Of a stretch of DNA of 64,000 bases, positions 32,460 through 44,952 are shown piece by piece. The stretch lies in NCBI GenBank assembly GCA_944474755.1, contig OX104123.1, positions 65,713,898 to 65,777,897 of the forward strand, written 5' to 3'. The stretch comes from Limnoperna fortunei (taxonomy: Eukaryota > Mollusca > Bivalvia > Mytilida > Modiolidae). Within the stretch, counting starts at the first letter, position 1. Every line of letters begins with the position of its first letter. A program made the translations under genes and the position numbers. The notes beneath the pieces are model-generated. The model did not search any database and had not been told where the DNA came from. It was given only the letters and a program-made list of their open reading frames with translations.

Positions 32460-35400
32460 ATCAATCAAAAGATGAAACTCGTACTCGTAAGTGAGTTGCT
32501 TAAAATGTACAAATACGTTGTTCTAAGAACGGAGGATCCATATACTACCACTAATGTCAATTTGTTTAGGTCAGAGCTTCAATACTGTTACTTGTTTTAT
32601 CAGGCACATTTTGGATCACCAGGATCCAGGTTTTAGTGACTGGATGTTTGTGAGTTTTATCTTCCTTGTTAGCATTTTGAATGTGAACTGGTACACGAGA
32701 GCGATATACTGATTGCTTATCATGATATCATGTGATGCTCCGTTGTTGTTCATACTTTTAGTTGGCGACATTTGACTGACAAGTACCTGTTTTCATTTTT
32801 TTTACCCTTGTTTCCTACGATACCACATTTTTGAGAGTTAGAACGAAGACTCCAACAAGTTAAGGATACATCTATTGATGTTTTTATAAAGTGTTGACCA
32901 TATAAGTTTATATGAAACAACTATGAATATCAGACAATTTAAAATACTGTTTTGGTTCATGGAATTTATCTGTATTGTCCAATAAAATCTATGAGATTTT
33001 TCGCACAAAAAATAAAGCCTTCTCTGTCAAAATCATTTACACTTAAATGTTCAGACATTCCCCAAAAAGCAAAACCTTTTCTCATCAAGAATAAATTAGT
33101 CAATGATACCTGTATTTTAAGGCTTCATTAAAGCTTACTGATGATATGACAGTTATTTCAACAAGTTAACCCAGACGTAACGTAGGAAACCTAATATTAA
33201 CAATCAACATGCAGTAAGACATCTTTCCACAATTAGGATAGCATATTTCAAAATTGGTTTGAATCTTTTTTTATATAGTCTAAAGATTTATATATGGAAA
33301 TTCTAACTGGAAATTTAGTAGATGAACTCTCCCAATAACAAGACAATGTACATATTTTACAAAGCATGCCCCTCAAATTTGATATATGGTTGTTATTGCA
33401 ATGATATATATACAACTATATCTGCAGGTAAGATATTATAATTTTAATAAAACAAAAAAGATAACCGTGAACACAATAATCTATTACAATAAAGTAACAT
33501 GAGTAACGTAGGAAACACCAAAGAACGAACTGACAAGTCAACATATTCCGATCAATCATTTTTTGTTTGATAGCATCCAGATCACTGTGTGTTATCGGCA
33601 TACAACGCGCGTGTGCTCCGAATGGCTTTGGTGTTTCTATTTGACATAATATGTTTGCGGTTTCGACCCATAATTCGTCCGGTTGTTTCGGAGATCTAAA
33701 TTTTGTCTATGTGCGATTGTATTTTCACTTCAGAATCGTTTTGGTTTTTTTTTCGAAAATATTGTTTATAGAAAGTGGGGATGCTTTGTCTTTTAAACTT
33801 ACAAAAACTTTAAAGTGTATTTGAACATAAAATGCAGATAGTTTTCATTTAGACTGATCGGAATTACGTCTTATAAATGCGTTCCTACGTTACCTTATCG
33901 TGTATGTTAATATTGTGAAGACCTTGTTAATCGACAAAAAATTGTTTTTCAAGTTTGTTGGAACATTTGTTAACGAAGAGCTCTCATTGTCAAACAAAAT
34001 TGTTTGAGGGAGATATATAAACTGTACACTTTCGTAAATTGAGATTTAAAATGTGCCAAAAAAGACATGCATAAAGCAATATTTTACAAAGTGACGAGCT
34101 ACAACCAACCACTGATGGGCAAATAAACTTATTGTGCAAAGAGACACAAGAAAGGACGAATATAAATATGTTACTTTTGAAAAGCGTTTTTTTTTTCATA
34201 CTACAGTTCTAGTATAAGGAGCAGTTATCTCCCCAATGGTGAAAATGAATTCATTTTAAGGAATATTTATGACTATTTTGGTACATTTTTGAACAAAAGT
34301 TTACATTTCCTGCCTATAAAACAAAAAAATAAAATTCTGCTTAACTGTAAGCTCTTTTTTCTTCATAAAAACAATATATAGTTGCATCGTCTGCATGCCT
34401 TCGAGGTAGGTGAACAGGGAAAGATATGCTGTTGAAATTTATCCGATTAGGATTTTTTCGGTAAAAAATAAAAACTGGTAACGAAGGAAACCAAAACGTA
34501 GGAAACAAGTAGATAGATTTAAAAAAAAATATGTTGTGTTTAATGATAGATTGAGATGAATGAAATTATTTTTTAATCATAGATTGCGTAAATAAAATAG
34601 AAGTCAGGAGTTGGGGTTAGTACAAAAACATGTATTGAAACATTTTTATTTTGGAAACAACAAAATCCCAGTTTCACACTGTTTTTTCTATAACTTCGAA
34701 AATGACCAATATAAATGATTGTTTCCTAACAATATGTTGTATGAGGAATATAAAACAAGTCGAACCATCCCATATTAGATTCTTAGATACGGAAAAGTTT
34801 GTAACGTAGGAAACGTGCGAATCGGCGACATTAGTAAAAATTCAAAATTAAAAGTAAAGATGAAATTAAGTATAGGTTGGTTCTAAAATTAATTTAACAA
34901 GATATGTAAAAACAATTTCAGTTGTTATTGTGTTGACTAATTTGTGTTCTACCGGAAAACTAATAGTCCATATATTGCACTTTTGCATGGCGACATGCTT
35001 TTTTAGCACTTTTAGGCCTCTTTGGGTGAAACTCAAATTATCGATCTTGACACGGTTTTTTCCCTAGAGTTTTATCAGAATGCACGCATTTGATAATATG
35101 AGTGACCATGAAGTCCCCTGACAGTATCAATCTGAAAAAAAGCTGGCGACACAACTTTTTCAGTAATGGCAAACTTAATTGAGCATTAACATTCACTTGC
35201 AGACGACCTGAAACTTGTCGTTTGTAATAAACCATGTCATTTCCCTATAAAACCGTGTTGTTCCGTAGCATTTTGTCACACTCATGTCGCTAAATGCTAC
35301 TGTATATTCGAACCTGAAGTCCGTTTACTGTATTGAGAATATTTAATCAGGATCTCAGACTGTTTTTAAAAACTGACAATGATTTGATATTCATATATAT
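32460..35400. other. non-coding stretch with a recurring GTAACGTAGGAAAC motif
   Basis: No gene recognised. The 14-mer GTAACGTAGGAAAC or a one- to two-base variant occurs at 32810-32824 (reverse), 33177-33190, 33503-33516, 33881-33893 (reverse, one base short), 34478-34491, 34493-34506 (AAAACGTAGGAAAC) and 34801-34814. The intervening sequence is AT-rich and not obviously repeated. Confidence 0.5.
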
Positions 35401-35725
35401 GTTTTCATGGTGCGATTTTAGAATTTTAACAGCATGTTGCTATTGCCCAGTGCACACTTAATCTGTGCTATTAGGTTTTATGCCATTAACCCTGCTTTAT
35501 TTGTGACTAAAATATTAATGTATGTCAGTGTGTTCATATATATTTTATTGTTTTTTTTGTCTTATTGTTGTATTATCATGTCATATAAATATGTACATGA
35601 ATATGTGTTTTAGAATTGTTTATGTTTTGTGTACTTATTCTTTAGCTCTAGAGCTTGTGTTTTTTGTTGTATATTGTGCCGCGAATGAAAATAAAGCTTT
35701 TGTATTCGTATTTGCTTTATCACAA
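35400..35725 (+). mobile_element. probable LINE 3' UTR end
   Basis: T-rich sequence ending TGTGCCGCGAATGAAAATAA, then AGCTTTTGTATTCG. This resembles the 3' termini of molluscan LINEs. The 94-aa frame here is low-complexity and not a gene. Confidence 0.35.
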
Positions 35726-35865
35726 AATGACTCTTTATTGCTTATCTATAATACAATTCATTCTTTTTATTTTGTATTAAAAATACTATATCCTTATATT
35801 TATTAATTTTAAGTACATTTACAGTAGATTTATACAGAGTGATCACATATTCTATAAGTTCATTG

Positions 35866-35871
35866 TTTATT
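35866..35871 (-). terminator. candidate poly(A) signal of the methyltransferase gene
   Basis: TTTATT on the plus strand (AATAAA in gene orientation), about 135 bp after the stop codon at 36007. Confidence 0.35.
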
Positions 35872-36006
35872 TGAATAAACGCCAACTGGTTGTCAATAGG
35901 CCTGTAAGGCAATAAACTATCAATTTCGTTGTATTTCTATACACTTAGTTTAGACAGGCCACTTCAACAGTGAACATAGACAATAAATATCAAGAAACTA
36001 ACGTAT

Positions 36007-39000
36007 TCACGACTTGGTGCAGTGAATTACAGACACCAACTCATCCCCGTTAACTCTAAAACCTTTGTCCCTCAAATACTGAGCTCTGTTTTCTAATCCC
36101 CAGCTTATTCCATTACCAACAGCAGGAGGAGCCGAAAGGCTACAAGGGAGGCAAACGTAACAGCTAACGGCTAATGTAGCAGCCGCCATTTTGTTTCCGA
36201 CATTTAGTTTCGGATCCGAATGAACAACTGGATCCAAAGCTGTAAACACTCCGTCGCCTTTCAATACTCTTAACACTTCCTTAACGCACGGGTCGGGATT
36301 CGGCAAATCGTGTAAAACAGTTAACATGGTAACCCAATCGAACATCGCTGTCCATTCTTTTTTGAGGTCTTCCCCACTCATGACAAGAAATTCAACGTTG
36401 GTCAGTTTCTCTCTATCCTTGTTTTCATTTGCGGTCTTTATGGCTGAATCTTCAATGTCTATACCCACAACATGAGCGTCAGGAAAATGTTTTGCTATAT
36501 TTAGTGTAATTCGACCAGTCCCACACCCTATGTCCAATATAGATCTGATCCTATCTGAAAAATGAATTTCCATGTGTTAACATCACATTGTACGACAATA
36601 AAATCAATTTAAGTTCGATAGTGAAATTTTACAGCCCCAAGAATATAATACCATTGTTATTAAATCATCAAAAGTCAAAGTGGGGTGTACAAGTTACTAA
36701 CTGACAAGAACTTACCAAAAGCCTCCATTGAACTTAAGATTTCAGTTTACCAAATATAAGAAAAGCCACAATCATTAAATATCTTTTTTAAAAATATGAT
36801 CTAGATAATCTTCCTATTTTGATATTTCATGCAAATGACGACAAGAATTACAACTTGCCCCCATTCCACGTTTCAAACGACAGGGCAGTAGCGCACCAGG
36901 GGATCCATGTCAGCTTTTGTTTGCTGTACTGTTCTTACCTTTGTTTAGTATTTTATGTGGAACTAAATTTTCGTCTAACCACTTTCCGTCACAATTCTTC
37001 CTGTCTTCGTCCGTAAATTTGAAAACATCAGCCAGAAGCGAAAAATCATATCCTATTTGCGATAGAAAAGAAGCGTCAATAATACAAACACAGATTTTTT
37101 TTTAATTTGTTAAACTGCACGCGTCTTGCGTTTGCTGAATAATTAAGATTATTATAAGATTATTGTCTTGTGGTGAATAAAACAAACTAATTTGATCTTT
37201 CAAAGACAGGTATAATCTTACCAAGCTAAACAGATTCAAAGCTACCACCATACCCTTCCTCACAAAAGGAAGAAAGGTAGGAAATACCAAAAAACGTCCT
37301 CTAATTAATTATTTGCAGAATTGCATGGAATTTATATATCACCTATTCAAAAGTTAAAATATCAGCTAACTGTGGCGGGGTATGGCGAGACTTTACCTGC
37401 AACAGTAATGTCCTTTGACCGGAAGCACTGTTCAAGACTAATGGTCATTGGTGCGACCGCTGGAAGCATGGTTGCAAACAGTCTCTTACTGGTCTTATGT
37501 TTACAAACCTCCGGAATATAATACTTGTTCTCGTCCGTTACAAACACGATTTTAGCTGCCACCATGGAAAAGAGCCATTCCCGAACATACCTTCAATTGC
37601 GAAATATAATCATGTATTGCTTGTAGCAATACGCCGTTTTCAAGATGGGTAGTTATATGTATCCTATGGCGTGATTTAATTTAGGGCACTTTCCTCAACG
37701 CACTGCCTTTTTACATCGTGTGAACGGCATTAAACAGAATAAACCTTGACCCCTTCCATAAATGTATTTTTCCGACGCACACGTTATATTTTGGAATTAG
37801 ACATTTGAACTAAAAGACGCTTACCCATGGTAACATACTATAATTGAAGACAAACTTGCATTCTGATTGGACAAAAATAGTAAAACATTCCGAGTTCGAA
37901 CAATCTACTATAGTGTGAAAAGTATCCCTATTTGCATTTCTCAATTATTATTCCAACACACTGGTGTTTTAAAACAATCGGAAGTCGTAATTCAACTTTA
38001 GAAAATGATTTTTATGGCCAAAGAATGTCATTTAGAACTGAAAACAATAATCAAATGATAAAACCATATGTCGTGTTATTTTTGCGCATTTTGTCTGGGG
38101 TAGATTTAGTATTTGCTTTTCTTGACCATCTTATCTGTAAACAATGACTTACATGAGACATACTGTATTGTTTACTATGTATTGTTTACTATACACACAT
38201 ATGACTGATGGTTCCGTTGCAATTATTTATCTCCCCCCCCCCCCTCACATATTTTATGGAATAGCAAACACATTACAGATTTCAATTCACATTTAATAAG
38301 CATTGAATTCAGATTTTGTGTTCATGTTAATACAATTCTACTTAAAATATTTTACTTTGAAGTTCCCATTTTAAAATATAGTCAAATTAATAAAATAGCA
38401 AGCTGTAATGAATATTACTTGATGCATGTAAGTACATATTTGCTTATGAAATTTCTTTAAAAAATAGGCGGTGTTTTGAAGTTTTAAAATGTTAACTAAC
38501 TTGTTTTCGAGTTAATATATATGCTACATGGAACGAAAAAACATAGAAAGGTCTGTAATTTTTTATATACCATTGTGGTCCTTCATTGGGGATATTTTTG
38601 TGGTAGTGTTGAATTTGGATATTTTTATTTTTGATATTATAAATATATATTATATTGTTCTGTATTTATATTTTAGGGTCATTTATGTTATATTTATGAA
38701 TTTTGGACATAAGCTAGCAGATATATTAAATACTGAACCCAATCCTGAGGTGTTAGTTGTTAATAAAGGCAAATTAGCTACCGGTTACATAATGGCGCCC
38801 AACGTGGGGTATTTATGACTGTTTACTATTGTTCATCGATTCAACTGTGAATTCTAATTGTGAGGATCTTCATTAACTTTGAAACAGCTGTTTGCGATTT
38901 CCGTTATTCTCGTTTGGATTACTTATTCGGAATACAAGATTTACAGAAGATCAGCTCATAGTAGGTACTTTATATATATACATATATGTTTATCTGTGTT

Positions 39001-42000
39001 TTGTTTTATCGTTGAAATGTGTAATTGTTTGATGTCATAATTGATTAAAGAAAAAAGAACTAGAAAAAAACTCGTACTTAACAAACATTAATTAATTTTG
39101 TAAAACTTGTAAACCAGTACTGTGCGAATAGATATAGAGTTATATTATTTGAATTAGGGAATAATAATATTCCAACATTTTTTAAATATGTAATTGATAT
39201 TTTTATAGACTTGTATAAAAGTTGACAACTGAGACTACAATTAAAGGGTATTGTGTAAAAGAGATTCCATACAAGCCAATACCATGTATGCTTCAATCAA
39301 CATTACTTTCATCAACAGCTCAGATACAGGACTTGGATATTACTCCAACATTACATCATTACAGATATAACAACAACAACTTGATAACCATCAAGATCTC
39401 CAATGTTACAACTAGCACTATAGCAATTCCACCTAGAGCTATAATTTGTGAACTTCAACCAGTATCCATTGAAGAGACACCAAATGACAGTAACGATGAG
39501 GTTGATACACTAATTACTGATAGTCAAAGAAATACAGAAGAGTAACATAACTGGTTCCCAGATATAACCTCTGCCACACGTCATCCTCCATTTACTGCGG
39601 GACTACATTTGTCGTCTGCTCGTGACGTTGGTAAACAAAGAACGATGTTTGTAAAATAATTCACGAGATTTTATTTATTTTTATATAGTTTTTTAAAACA
39701 CTTTTGATACATTTTTACATTGAAATTACTGCGTTGGTACGCGAAGCTTATCCGCCATGAGAGATATCTCTCATAATGTCAACCAGTGGTATGGCAGAGG
39801 TGATTGTGGTTGACGTAGGATACCCAGAATCCTTTGCGTAGAGATTGACTTAACTGAAGAAGAATTTCAGCAAGGAAAAGACATTATAAATTCTTACAAA
39901 GATATCTTTTCAAAAGGAGACAGTGACATAGGCCATACAGATAGAGTTCAGTATAGGATAGATCTCATAGATGATAAGCCTTTTAAGCAACCATACCGTC
40001 GCATACCACCAGCAATGTATGATGAAGCGCGTTCTCATCTTAGACAGTTGCTGAATAACAACATCATCAGACCATCTCATTCACCATATGCCTCAAATGT
40101 AGTACTTGTGAAGAAGAAAGATGAATCATTGAGATTATGTGTGGATTATCGTCAACTTAACACCAAGACAAAGAAGGATAGCTACGCTTTACCTAAGATT
40201 GAAGAACTACTTGACTGTTTAGCTGGGAGTAAATTCTTTTCCGTAGTGGACATGAAATCTGGATATTATCAACTAGAAATCAAAGAAAAACATAAAGAAA
40301 GAAGCTACCGGTTACATTTTAATACTTTAATTGTTAGCTCTATGATTTAAACCCATTAATGCCTATCTTCTTTCTTTGCGTCCGTCGTCATTTGCGTGCA
40401 CACAGGAGATGTAGATCTAATTGCAAAGTCTGTTTTTGATAATAATCTTCAGAATCTTCTTATGTCGAGTCAGAATTTAGTAATGTTGTACCTACCAGCA
40501 AAGGACAGGAAAACGATGACAGAACCGTCATTGAAACAACACCTGGTCCAGCTGTTACGGATAATACCCTATTGTTTAATTACATGTTTAAAAAGTCCAT
40601 GATTAATACATCAATGCAGCAACCTTCTTGCCTTATTTTGATTGGATACAGTTTGCAGCAAGTAAATTATTTATCTCCCCCTCACACATTAATGAGAGAA
40701 AACGTTACTGTTTCTTGTCTCTTTCTTTTTTTTGATAATTTTTTTCTTTTTTTTTCTTATTGTTGTTCGTTCGGTTTCCGTTCTACTTTACATACACCTC
40801 TAAGAGTTAAATACGTCGACTATCTTTTTTATAAATAGATCTTGTTAGTGTTTTGCAACCCAGCACAACACAGCACAGGTTAGTTTGGCATCGTCTTTCT
40901 TATGCCGTCCAATTTCGTAACAAATGTCGCCGTTTTAGACTGAAAGTGCCCTAAATTTTTTATGGCATCACGTGATCAGGATTACAATTTCCACCTACTT
41001 ATTGAAAACGACGTATTGACATTAATTAGTGTTGTATAAGCGCGACACCATTTAGTTAATTATAAAATGTTGATAATTCTAATATGACGTGCTTTAAAGG
41101 CTTTGAGACCACAACTGTGGTAAAAAATGATTTATCTATGAGCAAGGGCGTGTTTTAAATGGCTGTTCCAATTGCAAAACTGGAACTCCCACCGGAAAGC
41201 TATTGCATATGACGTATAAATCTTATAAATAGCGACACGCGCTATAATTATCCGTTCCAATATATTGTGTGTTACATTGACGGAACAGCCAGTTTCAGGC
41301 GAAAATGATGTTTTCTATAGGTACGCAAATATATTTAAATGTACTCTAATTGTCTTATTAGAATAGAAATATTTCACAGAGGCTGTGATTTATCATTGTT
41401 TTACCACGGGATGACCATTTATGTCGTTATTTTATAATACGACATAAATGGTCACCCCATGGTAAAACAATGATAAACCCCAGCCTCCGTGAATCATTTC
41501 TTAAATATTTCTATGAATAGTTTAAGTTCCCTGTAGGACTGCCTCCTGCGCATGTTATTAGTTACAGTCTGACAATGTTAGGCTCGATCAGTCTGTAACT
41601 GTATGCTCAACTACTTGAATGGAAAATAAAATTCGTGATTAAAGTAGGTTATGTATTGAGAATACAACTGAAAACATATTTATACTTGCCTCCTCCCACC
41701 TTTTCTAAAATGTGTCTAGGTGGGTGGCCTAGTGGTTAAGGTAGTTAGTTATCTACTATTGATCCCATTTTGTGTCAACTTTGAGGTTTTGGGTTCGCGA
41801 ATTACTGCAGGCTGTATTATACGCAAACCTGAACTGACCATGAGTGCCAGTTTCGTCGGGAACTACGGCGTCATACCTAAACTGGACTTTATGATAAAGC
41901 TGAAAAGTTGCTAAAGTTGGCTTTAAACCGAATTCAAACAAACAAATCCCCCCCGGTAATTCCAACTCTTTTTTTCTTCTATTGAAGATTTATTCTGCAA

Positions 42001-42486
42001 CACGAGACAATGAAGCATTCCTCGCAAAATAAAAATGCAAATATAGTGCATAGAGAACAACATACCGTTCTTGCAGTCCTGCGCAGTCGGCGATTACTTG
42101 CGAACTCTCAGGTTTGTCTAGTCTAATCAATGCTTCAAACAGACCGACCTTTTGTCCAAGAGCGATACCAAGTGCCACCAAACCATCGTTAACTATAGTA
42201 TTAAATCTATTTTCATACACATCGGGATTCTTATCATCAGGTAAGATGCCTAAAATGAAAATAGAATTATCTCCCTTGTATTATAACAGACAATAAGGTC
42301 AAAATGTAGTAGAAATGTTTACTGAAACGGAAAGTATATTTATTTCTACTTATTTGTAGACGTTTATATAATTCATGAGTAAAACTAACAAGCCAAAATA
42401 ACAACTAGCTGGGGGACAGTGATATCAATAAAGAAAAACAGAAAATACAAACCTTCTGCATGCTCTGGATTGATATGTCGGTCCAT
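36007..42486 (-). CDS. Rv2258c-like SAM-dependent methyltransferase (five exons, complete)
   Basis: Exons: 42486-42453, 42249-42066, 37590-37397, 37052-36939 and 36554-36007. All junctions are GT/AG with matching phases (1, 2, 1, 1), giving 1074 nt and 357 aa. The start MDRHINPEHAEG is the only ATG that opens exon 1. Residues about 18-80 (VALGIALGQKVGLFEAL) form the N-terminal helical/winged-helix part typical of Rv2258c-like enzymes. The Rossmann methyltransferase domain starts with motif I LDIGCGTGR (182-190), followed by the acidic residue in GIDIED (about D208) and VLHDLP (255-260). The family transfers methyl groups from S-adenosylmethionine; the substrate here is unknown. Intron 2 (37591-42065) holds a gypsy relic, a palindromic MITE and a SINE. 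No damage is seen in the coding exons. Confidence 0.9.
38250..38809 (+). mobile_element. gypsy 5' LTR end and primer-binding site
   Basis: An LTR probably ends at 38789 (GGTTACA), followed after three bases by a primer-binding-site-like TGGCGCCCAACGTGGGG at 38793-38809. The LTR start is not resolved; 38250 is approximate. The 96-aa frame at 38528-38818 is within the LTR and is not a gene. Confidence 0.5.
39222..40317 (+). mobile_element. Ty3/gypsy pol relic, interrupted and 3'-deleted
   Basis: 39222-39545 encodes a protease-to-RT linker-like segment. After an inserted dispersed repeat (about 39550-39847) the frame resumes with LTEEEFQQGKDIINSYKDIF and continues into reverse transcriptase: RRIPPAMYDEARSHL, SPYASNVVLVKKKDESLRLC, VDYRQLN, KFFSVVDMKSGYYQLEI. 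It stops abruptly at 40302, where 15 bp identical to the LTR end (AGCTACCGGTTACAT, 40303-40317) begin. Gag, most of protease, the RT active-site end, RNase H and integrase are missing. Confidence 0.75.
39550..39847. repeat. dispersed repeat of about 290 bp (copy 2 of 2)
   Basis: Matches 19938-20232 from ATAACTGGTTCC to GCGTAGAGATTG. It splits the gypsy pol frame, so it inserted after the gypsy element arrived. Confidence 0.6.
41373..41515. mobile_element. palindromic MITE
   Basis: Arms TTCACAGAGGCTGTGATTTA and TCATTGTTTTACC are mirrored at 41461-41493. CCATTTATGTCG is mirrored nearer the centre, giving a hairpin of about 120 bp. Confidence 0.75.
41719..41945 (+). mobile_element. divergent tRNA-derived SINE with CAAA tail
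   Basis: Box-A-like GGTGGCCTAGTGGTTAAGGT and box-B-like GGGTTCGCGAATT. The body differs from the other SINEs but ends TAAAGTTGGCTTTAAACCGA then AAACAAACAAA. Lies in intron 2 of the methyltransferase gene, antisense to it. Confidence 0.6.
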
Positions 42487-42735
42487 TATCAATATTCACT
42501 CATGCGCACGAAATAGGTGAGCTGTGTCATTGATATACTAACAGATATACTAAAGAGATAAAAAATTGTCATAGCGTACCACGGTCCCATTTACAGTTAA
42601 ACCATAATTTACGAGATTCCCTCCTCCCCCCACCCCCACCCCAACTAGTGCCACCCATGGTAATAGTCTTACTTGCCATTGGCATACAGTATATATTCAG
42701 GTTACCAGTTATTATGGCTATCACTATATAGTTAT

Positions 42736-43153
42736 TAGTCTCGATCACCCAGACGCATATATAATAGCGTCTGGGATCACCTTATTTTAATTTCGCTACC
42801 AATAGGTGGAGACAAACACTGATTCTATTTTTGGAGCCCTATTTTTAAACCATGAAAACCATGCAAACATATATATACTTATAATATGACGTCACAGTAA
42901 GATTCACTCTTGATTATGCATAACAATAATATTTGTTTAATTAATTGATAAAGTAATATTTTATAAAAATATTCAAATTTAAACTTTGGTACAATTTGTT
43001 GTACACTTCTTGATATGAACGGAAGTAATTTTTTAGATATAAAAATATCATCCAATCAAAAATTACGCCCAGTTTTGGGCGTAATGGTAACGAGTTTAAT
43101 ATAGGGCTGAATCCAGACGCACAAATGTAATTAAGCGTCTGGATGATCGAGAC
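42736..43153. mobile_element. TIR element with 11-bp flanking repeat
   Basis: Ends TAGTCTCGATCACCCAGACG (left) and CGTCTGGATGATCGAGAC (right) are inverted repeats. Each end also has an inner hairpin made of CCAGACGC...GCGTCTGG. TATATAGTTAT flanks both sides (42725-42735 and 43154-43164), a possible target-site duplication. Confidence 0.65.
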
Positions 43154-43169
43154 TATATAGTTATATATA

Positions 43170-43434
43170 CATAGGCGTAGCAGCCGGTGCGGCAGGCATG
43201 GCTTCCGCCGTACCAATAACTTTTGCAGATACGGCATGCAGTACCAATAATTTTCAGAAATAAAAAAAAATGTTAACATTTTTCAATTTTTATTGGTGTC
43301 TTTTGACTATCATCTCATCTCAAATACATAGGCGTAACAAACGGTACGGCAGGTACGACTTCCGCCGTACCAATATCAAATGCAGCTGCGGCGGAAACCG
43401 TACCGATATCAAATGCGATGCTACGCCTCTGATG
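43170..43434. mobile_element. short TIR element (copy 2 of 2)
   Basis: Starts CATAGGCGTAGCAGCCGGTG and ends GATGCTACGCCTCTG (inverted). Similar to 19333-19556, with an extra CGGTACGG-type duplication in its right part. It begins six bases after the neighbouring TIR element's flanking repeat. Short open frames here are not genes. Confidence 0.55.
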
Positions 43435-44950
43435 AAACTTACGGTAATTTGAACCTGTGAGTAGCCGCAAAGACAACAGAACTAATGTGTAATAAATACA
43501 TCGCATGTAATTCATGTATTCTCATTTATAATAGAATATTAAAAATGATTTGATCACAATGGTAAGGTTATTCATCGGGAGTATAGGGGGAAGGGGTTTG
43601 GGAGCAGACATTTTGGAAAAAAAAATGCATAGATTGGATTTAGTCGCTTAAATAGAAGTACCACCATACGAACATTTCGTCGTCCATTAAATCAATCTAA
43701 ATATAGTAAGTTACAATGTTTACCTACACACTATGTCAGTGATTCTTTCTTTTTTTAATAATAAACGTAACATTGAACTTTGCACTGTAATCGATAAGAC
43801 CAGGAACAAATAACAGGTAAATACATTTCATAATAATACTCTATTCTGAAATATACATGTAAGCTTTGATCGAAAGTTTTACCTAAAGAATTACTTTAGG
43901 TGATCATAAACATAAAGGAGTATAGAAGTAGATTCGAAATTACTGGGTTTTTTTTGGTTTCGTGAGGCTCGCAATAAAGGATACTCGAAGATACGAGATC
44001 AAAATATTTAAAGCTTTTAGAATTACCCTGAAATTACACAAAGTTTTTGATAAAAATATGTTTATTTAAAAATGATTATGCACCCTTTTGAAATGTGGGG
44101 AATGTATAGTGATGCACATGTCAGTCCATTGTATTCTGGAGAACGAATCTCTTTTCCTGAAGTACTCGTACCTACTGCATGGAATTCAGCCTTCACAAAT
44201 TCTTTGTCACATAGTGACCTCGTTGCCATGATATTTTACATTTTGATATGAATATATATTATAGCTCACATGAACCTTGCATTATGATTGATTACATTTA
44301 CAGCCGTATACATAAAGCATATTTTTATAACGTATGGGGTCCATAGGAAAGCAAATCATCATGGCCGCCTTCGTTCTACTTCGAGGGAAAACTAACAAAG
44401 TGCAACAATTTGTAACCCGAACATGTTTTAAACGACGTAAATAAAATGATATCTAATATATTTGTTTAAATAACTGAAGGGGGAGGGGGGGGGGTAAATT
44501 AAGAAACAAAACTACTCAAAATATCAGCGGTAGAAGGCAGGAGAAGGGGATGGGGGTCTGGCTCAATAATGTCAGCCAGAAGTCACAAATCCTGTATAAT
44601 TTTGTTGTGTCCATCTATCAAAATGTGTCAATGTACAAAACAATAAACGAGAAACGTGATCTCAAGCGAAATAAAAGTAAAACATTTACCTGCACAAACT
44701 GCATCATCATTCTTCAGTCAAAACATCGTCAAAATCCGTTGATATTCATTTTGATTTTCATCGTCCAAAATCCACTGATATTTATTTTAATGGCATCAAA
44801 GTGGCATTACCGTCAATTACTAGTTTTCTTAATTTAATTCACTTATCAACGTCCACATCCACACATCAATTAAAACTAATATAAGCTCCAGTTTTCCACC
44901 GATATTGAATTTAGTGCTTCGCAAACTTTTACCTAGCTACTTACGTCCCA
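43435..44950. other. no recognised gene; possible dispersed repeat at 44100-44280
   Basis: 44190-44240 (TTCACAAATTCTTTGTCACA) resembles 59290-59330, a second copy of a moderately diverged repeat. The 95-aa frame at 44550-44837 shows no domain. Confidence 0.4.
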
Positions 44951-44952
44951 GT

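Larger units (their letters stand above)
37627..41018. repeat. inverted pair of about 70-bp sequences flanking a gypsy relic
   Basis: 37627-37693 (CAATACGCCGTTTTCAA ... TTTAGGGCACTTTC) matches the reverse complement of 40942-41018 (TGAAAGTGCCCTAAA ... CAATACG antisense). The two could be the terminal inverted repeats of one 3.4-kb DNA element carrying the gypsy insertion, or two separate copies. It lies entirely within intron 2 of the methyltransferase gene. Confidence 0.5.

Noticed and set aside
35522..35806. 94-aa hydrophobic frame
   Set aside because: Low-complexity T-rich sequence in a probable LINE 3' UTR.
38528..38818. 96-aa frame before the gypsy primer-binding site
   Set aside because: Lies in LTR/leader sequence; hydrophobic AT-rich translation.
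44550..44837. 95-aa plus-strand frame
   Set aside because: Contains a local duplication of HRQNPLIFILI-type sequence and no domain; probably chance.
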